This document shows positions 1 through 12,015 of a stretch of DNA of 64,000 nucleotides, piece after piece. The translations under genes and the position numbers were made by a program. The notes under the pieces were generated by a model. It saw only the letters and a list, made by a program, of their open reading frames with translations. It was not told where the DNA came from and made no database searches. The stretch lies in contig JAKUCV010002319.1 in assembly GCA_028386065.3 (NCBI GenBank), forward strand, positions 62,001-126,000. The letters are read 5' to 3'. Origin of the DNA: Turnera subulata. Its lineage: Eukaryota; Streptophyta; Magnoliopsida; Malpighiales; Passifloraceae. The first letter of the stretch is position 1. Each line of letters starts with the position of its first letter.

Positions 1-486
1 AGCCATACCTGTTAGCGTGGGTGGTAGATACCCTTCCCGTGGCACAATAACAGACCGAAGGTGTAAGGTCTTCAAACAGCGGCGCACCGACAATCCGGGC
101 GTCAGCTCGGGAGAATACCCTGGCTCTAAATTTAATACAAGGCAATCAACGTAGCGATCCATGGCAAAATCGATGATCTCGCGCAGACGAAGACCGTAGA
201 CATCATCTGTAGAAGCCACGCGAAATTTGCCAATCTTGACAACATGTCGGTGATGGCTCATGAAGTGCTGGAAGTACCGATAAAAATTATCTATATAGGT
301 GCCCTCAATGCACAGATCCTTAGTATCAAGGGAAGGGCGGAGTTTGATCCACTGCTTAGACACCGAGCAAGTGCGAAACTTGGTTATAGTGTCTAGACAG
401 CCGAGGATTTTGAGGAAAACATCCTCAGGTAATTCGCTCAATCTGTCTGCCCCTCCTTCGTCTCCTACCCCTCGCTTCTTCCCCAT
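1..486 (-). CDS. F-box protein, 5' part (runs off the left edge)
   Basis: Reading the minus strand from the ATG at 486-484 gives 162 uninterrupted codons to base 1. An in-frame TAG lies immediately upstream of the ATG, which fixes the start. Residues about 15-55 form a clear F-box (RLSELPEDVFLKILGCL, then a Cys-Ser-x-x-Ser-K-Q-W segment). The following region reads like the start of an F-box/LRR or FBD-type protein (EIIDFAMDRYVDCLVLNL, then CLKTLHLRS, typical of the first leucine-rich strands). By family knowledge F-box proteins are substrate adaptors of SCF E3 ubiquitin ligases, binding SKP1 through the F-box. The substrate cannot be told. The C-terminal half lies outside the window, so intactness is unknown. 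It is the only host gene left of the transposon nest. Confidence 0.85.
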   Translation of the reverse strand, partial: MGKKRGVGDEGGADRLSELPEDVFLKILGCLDTITKFRTCSVSKQWIKLRPSLDTKDLCIEGTYIDNFYRYFQHFMSHHRHVVKIGKFRVASTDDVYGLRLREIIDFAMDRYVDCLVLNLEPGYSPELTPGLSVRRCLKTLHLRSVIVPREGYLPPTLTGMA

Positions 487-803
487 CTATATCATATATT
501 TTCCCTTTCGGCCTTTTAGTTGATACAAACCAATATGATTAGCGGCCGGTATGTGCGGCTAGCCTCCCTCCTGTAGATACAACTGAAATCCTAAACCCTA
601 ACACTAATATATATCAGTATCTAGTAAATACCATATATAAAAGTACGCAGTCAGAAATTAAAAAAAAAAAATCGAGAAGAACCATAATTGAAATACAAAA
701 ATATCCCAAAATACCAACCTCCTCTTAAAAGAGTCATAAACCTTATTGGATTACAACTCCAACTAGCTATAATTTTTTTAGGTCGGCCTACACTACTAAA
801 CTA

Positions 804-850
804 TTATCTATCTATCTATATCTATATCTATCTATATCTATACTATATAT
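804..850. repeat. TATC/TA microsatellite
   Basis: This is an imperfect run of tatc and tatatc units in the AT-rich DNA upstream of the F-box gene. I see nothing else in 487-889 except AT-rich sequence. Confidence 0.8.
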
Positions 851-889
851 AAAAGCACGAAGATGGCAAAAAAGGCAAAATTATAAAAA

Positions 890-1850
890 TACCCCTATTC
901 TTCATTAAGTGTTTATTGTTATAGGGTTTTTCTATCTTATGTCGTAGGGGCACATGATAAGTCACCAAATAAGGAAATAAATTCTCACAATCAATGAGTA
1001 TTATTTCTGTGGTAACTGAAATAACCCTTCCATAAACAGTGATTGTGTTGTGTAATTAATTCAATATACGATACTGAAAGGTTATTTCAGTCACCACGGG
1101 AATGATACTCATTAATTTTGAGAATTTATTTTCTTATTTAGTGCTTATCATGTGCTCCTAGGGCATAAGATAGAAAAACCTATTATTATATTATAAGTAA
1201 TTAACAAACCATTAAATTTTTTTTCATTAAGATTTTCTTTTATTAAAATTTTTTTTATTATTTTTAAATCCTAATTTAACTTTTCCCTATCTCTCACCTC
1301 CGCAACTAAGGAGTGTTCCATCAAATTCTTCCCTCCAATTTTTCTTTGGAAATAATTCCTCTTTTGTCAGGAACAAATACTAATTCAACAACTTTTTTAG
1401 ATAGTTCTCCTTTTTTTTAAGAACAAATATACTGATTTGATCAACTGAAGGTATGCGTTGATATCTTAGTTTATTTAATATTTTTTTACCCCTATTCTTC
1501 ATTAGGTGTTTATTATTAAATTATAATTATAAGTAATTAACAAACCATTAAATTTTCTTTCATTAAAATTTTCCTTTATTGTTTTTAAATCCTAATTTAA
1601 CTATTCCCTATCCCTCACCTAATTCTCAACTAAGGAGTGTTCTATCAAATTCTTCTCTCCAATTCTTTTTTGGAAGTAATTCTTCTTTTATCAAGAACAA
1701 ATACTAATTCAACAACTTTTTTTAGTTAGTTCTCCTCTTTTTAAGAACAAATATATTGATTTGATCAACTGAAGGTATGCATTGATATCTTAGTTTATAT
1801 AATATTTTTTTACCCCTATTCTTCATTAGGTGTTTATTATTATATTCTAT
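890..1850 (+). repeat. tandem duplication of a ~325 bp AT-rich unit (two copies plus a partial third)
   Basis: Each unit begins tacccctattcttcatta. Copy 1 is 890-1486, copy 2 is 1487-1810, and a third start is at 1811-1850. The copies share long stretches such as the aaggagtgttc segment and the gatttgatcaactgaagg segment. Copy 1 is longer only because a MITE (922-1182) is inserted in it. Without that insert it is about 333 bp, close to the 324 bp of copy 2. No coding potential is seen. Confidence 0.8.
922..1182. mobile_element. MITE, Tourist/PIF-Harbinger-like
   Basis: The 261 bp element has long terminal inverted repeats of about 105 bp: tagggtttttctatcttatg at the left matches the reverse complement of cataagatagaaaaaccta at the right. 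The flanking trinucleotide TTA occurs at 919-921 and 1183-1185, the duplication expected of PIF/Harbinger elements. The second copy of the surrounding tandem duplication gives an empty site, which confirms the insertion. The superfamily is inferred from the TTA duplication only. It has no coding capacity. Confidence 0.7.
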
Positions 1851-1905
1851 TTGTATACTATACTCTCACAGAAGTCTTATCAGAATATAGGAATAAGCTC
1901 ATTAA

Positions 1906-2960
1906 TGTTAGCCTAAACATGTGTTAAGCACTTAATTAAGTAATTAATTAAGACTAATCTTGTTTAGTATATTTCTGATGATTATCAATGGCTACATTAT
2001 TATTTTGATGATTAACAAACAGTATGGAAAGCCCTTTTGTGTTTTAAGTATTTGCAGAAAATTTGGTATTTGGCAGAAACCAAATACCATGAAGATTTGG
2101 CTTCAGCGTGGCTTTTCCGTCGAACCAAAACGTCACTGTCTAGGCAGTTGGAGAAGTGGTCCCGAAAAGTAGCTGACTTTTGTGCAAAACAACGGATTTA
2201 CTTGGTCTCCAAGAGTCAACTAACAGTCAGAAAAGTGCTCCTCACACCCTCTTTCATACCATCAAAGAGCTGGTGGTCCTCATTTCCATTTTTGGAGAAA
2301 CTTTTTGAAGATCAAAGAACAATTTCTACCCAAGTATTTACCAGTTATGGTTCAGCCGATAGCCAAATGTTGACAGTTCTTAATTAAAGAAAAATGTTAA
2401 CATGTGCACCACTTGGAAGCAATCTAGCCATTGGAAGACACTCCTCCCTATCCTTAGAATCTATAAATAGAAGATTGAAGCCTCAAAGCAAATTAACCTA
2501 GCTATTCAAGAGATTCTAAGTTGAGAAAAGAGCTTATATTAAGAAATATTCTTGTGCTTAATTTGTGTAACTTCTTGAGTGAGTTACTCTTGAAGTTTTT
2601 CCTTGGGAAAGGTTGTAATCTGCAGGAATCTTGTTGGTTAGACAAAGTTAGGTTCAGCTTTGGGTTAGGTTTAGCAAGTTCAGCTCGCAAAAACTTGTGT
2701 ATCATAGGTTATTTGGCTCGCCTGCAAAAGCCAAATTAGTGGATAGTTTAGAAATCCTAAAGGGGGGACCTTTAGATAGTGGATGCACTCCTGAGTGGGG
2801 AATCACTATAAATTCCTTGTGTCCATTGTTTTTCTGTCTTCATCCCTGTGTTTTCACTTAAGTTTAACAATTGGCTTCAGTGTCGAGCCAAATCTCTAAA
2901 TAGCCGAAAAAGAGGAAAACCTAATTCAACCCCCCCTTCTTAGCCTTTTCTGGGCCACCA
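1906..2960 (+). repeat. Copia element A, 5' LTR
   Basis: The LTR starts TGTTAGCCTAAACATGTG and ends CTGGGCCACCA (related copies end GGGCCAACA). It is about 1055 bp, with a TATA box (ctataaatag) at 2461-2470. Related LTRs lie at 8998-10032 and 16671-17738 in the opposite orientation. Immediately downstream, tggtagcggagc at 2963-2974 resembles the initiator-Met tRNA primer-binding site used by plant Copia elements, with a few mismatches. No matching 3' LTR is found in the expected place. Confidence 0.85.
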
Positions 2961-5900
2961 ATTGGTAGCGGAGCTGCGTTCTCAATCAAGTGGATTAACC
3001 ACCAAAGAGAAAGATCATGGCTTATGTACAAGTGTCAACAAAGCTTCATACTTTGATGGAGTGAACTTTGACTATTGGAAGTTTAGGATGAAGATCTTCC
3101 TTGAAGGGAAAGATCTTGAGATGTGGAATATTGTTCAGAGTCCCTATGCCAGACCTCAAAAAGACATACAATTCTGGTCTAAAGATGAGCTAAGGAGAGC
3201 TAAGCTTGATGCACAAGCCAAAAATATACTACTTTGTGGTATAAGTGAAAGTGAGCTTCAAAGAGTTAGCTCTTGTGGCACAACCTATGAAATTTGGAGG
3301 CTTCTTTGTGTCACACATGAAGGAACCAACCAAGTAAAGAAGTCTCGACTCAATTGCCTAATGAGGGACTATGAGCTCTTCCAAATGGCTGCTGGAGAAA
3401 ATGTGCAAGAAATGGATACACGCTTCACCATTCTTTGCAATGGTTTAGCTCTACTTGGTAGACCCGTCACTCATAGAGATAAAGTGGCAAAGATCCTTAG
3501 ATCTCTACCTAAGGAGTGGGAGCCAAAGGTCACAGCTATTGAAGAAGCTCAGAATCTGAATGTTTTTACCTATGATGAGCTCATTGGCAAGCTTATCATT
3601 CATGGCTCTAAGCTGGAACCAAAAGAACCAAAGAAGAAAGATTTGGCTCTAAGGCGGACCAAGAGACTAGTGATGAATACAATGATGCGGATATGGCACT
3701 GATCACCAGGAAGTTTGTCAAATTTTTTCGAAAGAGGAAGCAAATGAGAGGAAAGAGCTTCTAGGGTGCAAAATCAAGTGAGCAAAAGAAAGACTCACCT
3801 ATGTGTTTTGGCTGCAATCGTCCGGGCCATATCAAGTCAGAATGTCCACACCAAAAAGCCAAATCTGATTTCTCTAGAAACAAAGGAAAGAAGGCTATGT
3901 CGGCATGGGATGATTTGGATTCATCAAGTGACTCTGATTCTGATGAAGCAGTGAATCTATGCTTAATGGCTCGAGAAGATGATGAGGTAAATGATTCTTT
4001 TGACTATACTTTTGATGAACTTCAAGATGCATTTGAAGAATTTCATGATAAGTATGAGGAAGCACTTAGGAAGAATGCTTCATATAAGAAACGTATTGAT
4101 ATGCTTGAATTTGATCACGCATCTCACAAAACTGCATATGAAACTCTTGAGCACGCACATGCTGAAAGTTTGGCAATTCGTGAGTCATTAAAGAAAGAAA
4201 AACTTGCTGCTCAAAACGCATATGAAGACCTTGAGAAAAGGTTAGCTGGTAATTTGAGCAAGTGTGAAGTGATGATTCAAAAGAATGATGCTTTAAAGGC
4301 TGAAGTAGATGATCTAAAATGTTCCCTAGAGAAGTTCACAAATGAAAGAGACAGCCTGAATATGCTGCTAGGACAACAAAGGCATTCACTAGATAAAAGT
4401 GGAATAGGCGCTACACATATGGTTTTTAATAAGCCAAATCTGTCAGTTAAATTTGTCAAGGCTGAATCTAGATCACAATATAGACCTAGATATCATGGAC
4501 ATCCTAGGTAGAGACATCATGAGCACTCACATAGACCTGATATCACATGTTGTTATTGTGGAAATGTTGGTCATATGATCAGATCATGCTTTCATAGGAC
4601 GAGAAACAACCATGTTAAATATATTTGGGTTCCGAAAGGAGCCAAATCTAACCCTGATGGACCCAAGTTAGTTTGGGTACCTAAAACTAGATCATTTGAC
4701 AGGAAGCAAGGGATGAATGGGTTTTGGACAGTGGTTGTTCAAGGCATATGACAGGTGACCCATTAAAATCTACATTCCTTCTCTCAAAAAACTGAGGTAA
4801 TGTTACATTTGGTGATAGTTCTAAAGGAAAAAACCTCAGTATTGGTAAGATTGGCACTAACCCAACTATTGAGCATGTGTTACTTGTTGATAATTTTAAG
4901 TACAATCTGCTAAGTATCAGTCAGCTCTGTGACAAAGGATTCAGAGTTACTTTTAAATCATCTAGATGTCTTGTGAGTAGAGTTCATGATGAGAATATCT
5001 TGTTTGTTGGAAAGAGGATTGGTAATCTATGCTCTATATGTTTAAATGATGTTACTAATCTTGAGATTAAGTGTTTTTGTGCAAGAACAGATACTGCAAC
5101 TCTATGGCACAGAAGGCTAGGGCATGCAAATCTTGAACTTATCTCAAATCTGTCAAAGAAAGATTTGGTCGATGGTCTGCCCAAACTTAAGTTCGAGGCA
5201 GAAACCAAATGTCGTGCATGTCAGCTCGGTAAACAAATCAAAAGTTCATTTAAGTCAAAACATGTGGTATCTACTTCTCGACCTCTTGAACTTCTACATA
5301 TTGATCTTTTTGGTCCTACGAGAACTGTGAGTCTTTGTGGTAAAAAATATGCTTTTGTTATTGTTGATGATTATTCTAGATTCACTTGGGTTTTATTTCT
5401 TTCTCAAAAAGATCATGCATGTCAAGAATTTAATTCTTTAGCTAGGAAGCTGCAAAATGAAAAAGGGTATAAAATATCTAAAATCAGAAGTGATCATGGA
5501 GGAGAATTTGATAATTCCACCTTCAATTAATTCTGTGAGCAAAATGACATTGAACACACATTTTCGACTCTTAGAAAACCTCAACAAAATAGGGTTGTGG
5601 AAAGGAAGAATCGAACCATATAAGAATTGGCTAGAAGTATGCTTAATGAGTATAAGTTACCTGCTTATTTCTGGGCTGAGGGTGTGAACACAGCATGCTA
5701 TATCCTAAATAGAGTCTCTTTGCGTCCATTAATTGAAAAGACACCTTATGAGATTTGGCATAATAGAAAGCCAAATATTGCATACTTTCGCACATCTGGC
5801 TCCAAGTGTTATATCCTGAATACTAAAGATAATCTAGATAAGTTTCAAGCTAAGTCTGATGATGGTATATTCCTTAGTTATGCTTTGAGTAGTAAAGCCT

Positions 5901-5994
5901 ATAGGGTATATAACAAAAGAACCATGGTTGTTGAAGAATCCATGCATGTGGTGTTTGATGAGATTAACTTGAATGATCTTAGTGATGATACAGA
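2961..5994 (+). pseudogene. Copia element A, decayed gag and integrase region
   Basis: The order is that of a Ty1/Copia polyprotein. A gag segment (2962-3702) contains the YWKFRMKIFLEGKD and LPKEWEPKVTAIEEAQ blocks typical of plant retrotransposon gag. A CCHC knuckle follows (CFGCNRPGHIKSEC, near 3803), then an acidic, coiled-coil-rich stretch (to about 4500) and a second knuckle (CCYCGNVGHMIRSC, near 4550). A protease-like segment and an integrase follow, with its HHCC zinc site (HRRLGHANLEL...CRACQLGK, about 5105-5230) and the HIDLFGP and IRSDHGGEFDN catalytic blocks. Several frameshifts and stops break it, for example near 3655, 4510, 4730 and 5528. The element stops abruptly at 5994 just after integrase, so reverse transcriptase and RNase H are absent. 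It cannot encode a working polyprotein. Confidence 0.85.
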
Positions 5995-6021
5995 TGTTCA
6001 ATGCCATTTTGCTCATTTCAA
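5995..6021. other. junction/spacer of a giant inverted repeat
   Basis: The sequence gatgatacaga ending at 5994 is followed by 27 bp and then tctgtatcatc from 6022. The ~50 bp on each side are near-perfect reverse complements, and homology continues across elements A (1906-5994) and B (6022-10032). About 21 bp of the spacer (5995-6015) matches, with one mismatch, the integrase coding sequence near 6455-6476, so the spacer looks like templated filler DNA. Confidence 0.85.
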
Positions 6022-8997
6022 TCTGTATCATCACTAAGATCATTCAAGTTAATCTCATCAAACACCACATGCATGGATTCTTCAACAACCATGGTTCTTT
6101 TGTTATATACTTTATAGGCTTTACTAATCAAACAATAACCAAGGAATATACCATCATCAGACTTAGCTTGAAACTTATCTACATTATCTTTAGTATTCAG
6201 GATGTAACACTTGGAGACAAATGTGTGAAAGTATGCAATATTTGGCTTTCTATCATGCCAAATCTCATAAGGTGTCTTTTCAATTAATGGACGTAAAGAG
6301 ACTCTATTTAGGGCATAGTATGCTGTGTTCACACCCTCAGCCTAGAAATAAGAAGGTAACTTATACTCATTAAGCATAGTTCTAGCATTTCTTGTAAGGT
6401 TCGATTCTTCCTTTCCACAACTCCATTTTGTTAAGGTGTTTTAGGAGTCAAAAATGTGTGTTCAATGCCATTTTGTTCACATAATTGACTGAAGGTAGAA
6501 TTATCAAATTCTCCTCCATGATCACTTCTGATTTTAGATATTTTATACCCTTTTTCATTTTGCAGCTTTCTAACTAGTGAGACAAATTCTTGACATGCAT
6601 GATCTTTTTGTGAAAGAAATAAAACCCATGTAAATCTAGAATAATCATCTACTATAACAAATGCATACTTTTTACCACCCAGACTCACAGTTCTCATAGG
6701 ACCAAAAAGATCAATATGTAAGAGTTCAAGAGGTCGAGAAGTTGATACCACACATTTTGGCTTAAATGAACTTTTGATTTGTTTACCAAGCTGACATGTA
6801 CGACATTTGGTTTCTACCTCGAACTTAAGTTTGGGCAGACCATCGACCAAATCTTTCTTTGACAGATTTGAGATAAGTTCAAGATTTGCATGCCCTAGCC
6901 TTCTGTGCCATAGAGTTGCAGTATAGATTATCAATCCTCTTTCCAATAAACAAGATATTCTCATCATCAACTCTACTCAGAAGACATCTAAATGATTCAA
7001 AAGTAACTCTGAATCCTTTATCACAGAGATGACTGATACTAAGCAGATTGTACTTAAGATTATTAACAAGTAACACATGTTCAATAGTTGGGTTAGTGCC
7101 ATTCTTACCAATACCGAGGATTTTTCCTTTAGAGCTATAACCAAATGTAACATTACCTCGGTGTTTTTAGAGAAGGGATGTAAATTTTAATGGGTCACCA
7201 GTCATATGCCTTGAACAACCATTGTCCAGAACCCATTTATCCCTTGCATCTTGTCAAATGGTCAAGTTTTAGGTACCCAAACTAACTTGGGTCCATCAGT
7301 GTTAGATTTGGCTCCTTTTGGAACCCAAATATATTTAACATGATTGTTTCTCTTCCTATGGAAGCATGATCTGATCATATGACCAACATTACCACAATAA
7401 TAGCATATGATATTAGGTCTGTGTGAATGCTCATGATGTCTTTTCCTAGTGTATTCATGACATCTAGGTCTATATTATGATCTAGATTCAGCCTTAACAA
7501 ATTTAACTGGCAGATTTATCTTGTTAAAAACCATATGTGTGGCGCCTATTCCACTTTTATCTAAAGAATGCCTTTGTTGTCCTAGCAGCAGATTCAGGCT
7601 ATCTCTTCCATTAGTAAACTTCTCTAGAGAAAATTTTAGATCATCTACTTCAGCCTTTAGAGCATCATTCTTTTGAATCATCTCTTCACACTTGCTCAAA
7701 TTACTAGCTAGCTTTTTCTCAAGGTCTTCATATGCATTTTGAGCAGCAAGTTTCCCTTTCTTTAATAACTCACAAATAGACAAACTTTCAGCATGTGCAT
7801 GCTCAAGAGTTTCATATGCAGTTTTGTGAGATGCATGATCAAATTCAATCAGATCAATATGTTTCTTTTATGAAGCATTCTTCCTAAGTGCTTGCTCATA
7901 CTTATCATGCATTTCTTCAAATGCATCTTGAAGCTCATCAAAAGTATAGTTAAGAGAATCATTTACCTCATCATCTTCTTGAGCCATTAAGCATAGATTT
8001 ACTACTTCATCAGAATCAGAGTCACTTGATGAATCCAAATCATCCCATGCCGCTATAGCCTTTTTTCCTTTGTTTCTTGGGAAATCAGATTTGACCTTTT
8101 GGTGTGGACATTCTGACTTGATGTGGCCCGAATGATTACAGCCAAAACACACCAATGAATCTTTCTTTTGATCACTTGATTTGGCACCTTGGTTGCTCTT
8201 TCCTTTCATTTGCTTCCTCTTTCGAAGAAACTTGACAAACTTCCTGGTGATTAGTGCCATATCCACATCATTGTACTCATCACTAGACTCTTGATCCACC
8301 TTAAGAGCCAAATCTTTATTCTTTGGTTCTTTTGGTTCCAGCTTAGAGCCATGAACAATAAGCTTGCCAATGAGCTCATCATAGGTGAGAACATTCAGAT
8401 TCTGAGCTTCTTCAATAGCTATGACCTTTGGCTCCCACTCCTTAGGTAGAGATCTAAGGATCTTTGAAACTTTATCTCTACGAGTGACAGACCTACAAAC
8501 TAGTGCTAAACCATTGCAAAGAATGGTGAAGCATGTATCCATTTCTTGCATAATTTCTCCAGCAGCCATTTGGAAGAGGTCATAGTCCCTCATTAGGCAA
8601 TTGAGCTGAGACTCCTTTATTTGGTTGGTTCCTTCATGTGTGACACAAAGAAGCCTCCAAATTTTATAGACTGTGCCACAAGAGCTAACTCTTTGAAACT
8701 CACTTTCACTTATACCACAAAGTAGTATATTGTTGGCTTGTGCATCAAGCTTAGCTCTCCTTAGCTCATCTTTAGACCGGAATTGCATGTCTCTTTGAGG
8801 TCTGGTATAGGGACTCTGAACAATATTCCACATCTCAAGATCTTTCCCTTCAAGGAAGATCTTCATTCTAAACTTCCATTAGTCAAAGTTCACTCTATCA
8901 AAGTATGGAGCTTTGTTGACACTTTTACCTTCAAAAGCCATGATCTTTCTCTCTAGAGGTTAATCCACTTGATTGAGAACGCAGCTCCGCTACCAAT
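6022..8997 (-). pseudogene. Copia element B, decayed gag and integrase region
   Basis: This is the same family and content as element A on the opposite strand. It has gag with an uninterrupted stretch from 8866 to 7868 (332 codons) that includes the CFGCNHSGHIKSEC knuckle near 8140. The coiled-coil part is at 7783-7475, a second-knuckle region lies near 7400, and integrase is at 7076-6431 and 6332-6022. Relative to A, about 75 bp is missing around 6925, just before the LWHRRLGHANLEL zinc site. The conceptual gag differs from that of A at many residues, so the arms are not a fresh duplication. B ends at the same integrase position as A, leaving no reverse transcriptase. Confidence 0.85.
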
Positions 8998-10032
8998 TGG
9001 TAGCCCAGAAAAGGCTAAGAAGGGGGGTTGAATTAGCTTTTCCTCTTTTTCGGCTATTTAGAGATTTGGCTCGACACTGAAGCCAAATGTTAAACTTAAG
9101 TGAAAATGCAGAGACGAAGACAGAAAATCAATAGACACAAGGAATTTATAGTGGTTCCCCACTTAGGAGTACATCCACTACCTAAAGGTCCCCCCTTTAG
9201 GATTTCTAAGCTATCCACTAATTTGGCTTTTACAAGCGAGCCAAATAACCTATGATACACAAGTTTTTGTGGGCTGAACTTGCTAAACCAAACCCAAAGC
9301 TGAACCTAGCTTTGTCTACCCAACAAGATTATCCCCTAATCCTGATGATTACAACCTTTCCCAAGGCAAAGCTTCTAGAGTGACTCACTCAAGAAGTTAC
9401 ACAAATTAAGCACAAGAATATCTCTCAATGTAAGCTCTTTTCTCAACTTAGAATCTCTTGAATAGCTAGGTTAATTAGTTGTGAGGTTTCAATCCTCTAT
9501 TTATAGATTCTAAGGATGGGGAGGAGTGTCTTCTAATGGCTAGATTGCTTCCAGGTGGCGCACAAGTTGACTTCTTTCTTCAATTAAGAACTGTCAACAT
9601 TTGGCTGTTGGCTGAACCATAACTGGTAATTACTTGGGCAGAAATTGTTCTTCAATCTTCAAAAATTTTATCCATAAATGGAAATGAGGACCACCAGCTC
9701 GTTGATGGCATGAAAGAGAGTGTGAGGACCACTTTTCTGACTGTTAGTTGACTCTTGAAGACCAAGTAAATCCGTTGTTTTAATTTCACAAAAGTTAGCT
9801 ACTTTTCGGGACCACTTCTCCAACTGGCCAGACAGTGACGTTTTGGTTCGACGGAAAAGCCACGCTGAAGCCAAATTTTCTGCAAATGCTTAAAAGATAC
9901 AAGGGCTTTCTATACAGTTTGTTAATCATCAAAATAATAATATAGTCATTGAATAATCATCAGAATTATACTAAACAAGCTTAGTCTTAATTAATTACTT
10001 AATTATGCACTTAACACATATTTAGGCTAATA
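8998..10032 (-). repeat. Copia LTR between elements B and C
   Basis: Read on the minus strand, the LTR starts ATTAGCCTAAATATGTG at about 10032 (its first bases have mutated from TGTTAGCC) and ends CTGGGCTACCA at 8998. Its TATA box (ctataaatag on the minus strand) is near 9497-9506. It serves as the 5' LTR of B. It could also be read as the 3' LTR of C, but the C envelope-like ORF runs straight into it with no polypurine tract, so a later junction or nested insertion is more likely. Confidence 0.8.
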
Positions 10033-11540
10033 TTCCTCATCATCATCCATATCATCATCATGGTCATCTCCCTTATCAGACTCATCATCTGATCCTTTCT
10101 TATTTGAGCCACTTTCATTCACTAGTTCATCTTTAGACTTTTATTCCTTATCGCTCTCAATTGGTTCCTGATCACTGTTTTTTGGCTCATCATCAGCCAA
10201 ATCATCATATGACTTCTCTTTGTCTTCATCACTCCTCTTTCTCTTTCTGGAGCTCTTGTCATCATCAGCAACAGGTGAATTCTCACTTTTATCATCATCA
10301 GAATAAACTTCAATAATTTTCTCTCCAATCTTCTTTCCTCCTCTTCCAAACACAGTTTGAGCAAGTGTGCTTGGCCTGACAAGTCGAGCTCTTGATGTTT
10401 GAGTGGTTGGAGTCTGAGATAAGTGATTTGGTAGTTTTGGTATAGGTGCATCAGATTTGGTTTTTGAGGTCTCAGCCTCTTTCTCTGCTTCAGTTTTTGA
10501 AACAGCTTTGTCATCATCAGATTTGGTCTCCAGTTGAGCCAAATCTCCTCCTAGTAGCACATTCTCATCCTTCTCTTCAGGAAGCAAGCTTTGATTTTCG
10601 ATAATCTCTTCTTCTAACTCGTCAGCCGCTTCTTTTCCAATCTCTGCAGCATGAACCAAATCCATTTTGGCTTCAACATCAACTGCTGAGATTGAAATCA
10701 CGAGAGGGATATCATCAGCTTTCTCTGAGCTCTTCTCAACAGCTTCTGCCTTCTTTGGATCTTCAGATCTGGTTTCACCATCAGCCAAATTTTTTTTATA
10801 AGGCTTGCAGATTTGGCTCGCACAGCAGCCAAATCAGAGTCTTCCTTCAGATTATCTATAACTCCCCCAAGTTGCTTCATCTTCTCAGTGTAAAAATCCT
10901 CAGCTTCTATTCCCGGAGGTGGCACCAATGATCTCAAAAATTCAGACAGGACATCATTCTTGGTTTTTAAAGAACAAAAACCCTCACTAGCAGATCTAGG
11001 TTTAGCCGAATACTTAATCTTTGCACCAAATTCAGCCCCTTTCTCAACACTCATAACAACACTATCAACAACAATATTTCCAGCATCCGATTTTGTTTCT
11101 AGGGATCCTAACATGGTTTTCTCAGCAACATGAACCTCCCCAGAGCTTGAAACTCGAACACTAAAAGGAGCAGAAGTCATAACCCCAGTTTCAAGAATAT
11201 TACCCGGTGGTATTTCTTCAAGATTGAGTTCATGAGCTTTGGAATTAGACCCTTGCTTTGGAGGCACCATGGCTTCTTCGTGTAGTGCAGACTCGGACTG
11301 TGGACCAAGCTTGAGCTTGTCAATTTGGGAAGTAGCCTCTCTTTCTAGTGAAGTGGGTTCAGGGTTTGCACTTGCTTCTGGCTTTTTTCCCTTTGTCTTT
11401 TCCGGTGTGGAAGACTTCTTGAAGATAGGTTTTGCTGCAGCAATCTTAGTTCTTCATTTAGGGGGTGCAGGCGGTTTTAGTGGTTTTTGTTTTATGGGGG
11501 TTTGTCTCAAGGCTTTTTCTTTACCCGTGTTTGTCTTCAT
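10033..11540 (-). pseudogene. envelope-like/accessory ORF of Copia element C
   Basis: Downstream of pol on the minus strand, an ORF starts at the ATG at 11540-11538 and can be followed for about 500 codons, with an in-frame TGA near 11455, a frameshift in an A8 run near 10793, a TAA near 10141, and an abrupt end at the LTR. The product is highly charged: a basic Pro/Lys-rich N-terminus, a middle with ETKSDA-type repeats and helical Glu/Lys stretches, a basic RKRKRS motif, and an Asp/Glu-rich tail (DDDMDDDEE). An extra ORF between pol and the 3' LTR is characteristic of Sirevirus-type plant Copia elements, where it is called envelope-like. Membrane segments are not obvious, so a fusion function is not implied. 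The C-terminus is lost. Confidence 0.6.
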
Positions 11541-12015
11541 GATGGAGAGAATTTTTAGGATTTGTGAGTTAATGTGTTTGAATGGGAAACTGAAAGTGGA
11601 AGTTAAAAAGGAAGTGGATAATTGTGGAGAGAGGTAGTCACGGATTTTGTCAAAGAGAAGAAACCGGCCACTTCTATTTAATGAACTCCTTCCTTTTTAC
11701 AGCTTTTTCTTTTTGTGTCAGACGCGGGACATAACATAACCGTTGTGCCAAAAACTACCCGTTTTGACCTTGCTTTTTCTCTTTCTTCTTTAACTGCCAC
11801 TTATGGACCGCTGGACAATAGGTTTTGGCTCATCCTTGAACCAAATTTTGTAGCTCTTTCTCTTTGATGCTCTTGATGATTTGATTACAGCCATGACTTG
11901 TCGTCAGATGCTAATATGCTTAGTACATGTGTGAATATTCTAAGTGCATATTTGTGCAATATGTGATGATACGCATGAACACATAAAAACCAAAAGTGGA
12001 GCCAGATCAGAATAC
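11541..12015. other. non-coding spacer between pol and envelope-like ORF of element C
   Basis: I see no ORF, RNA gene or repeat here. By position it is the untranslated spacer of element C. Confidence 0.6.

Noticed and set aside
6022..6332. Reading A and B as one full Copia element with two LTRs
   Set aside because: The LTRs at 1906 and 8998 are in opposite orientation and the coding strands are opposite, so it is two truncated elements and not one.
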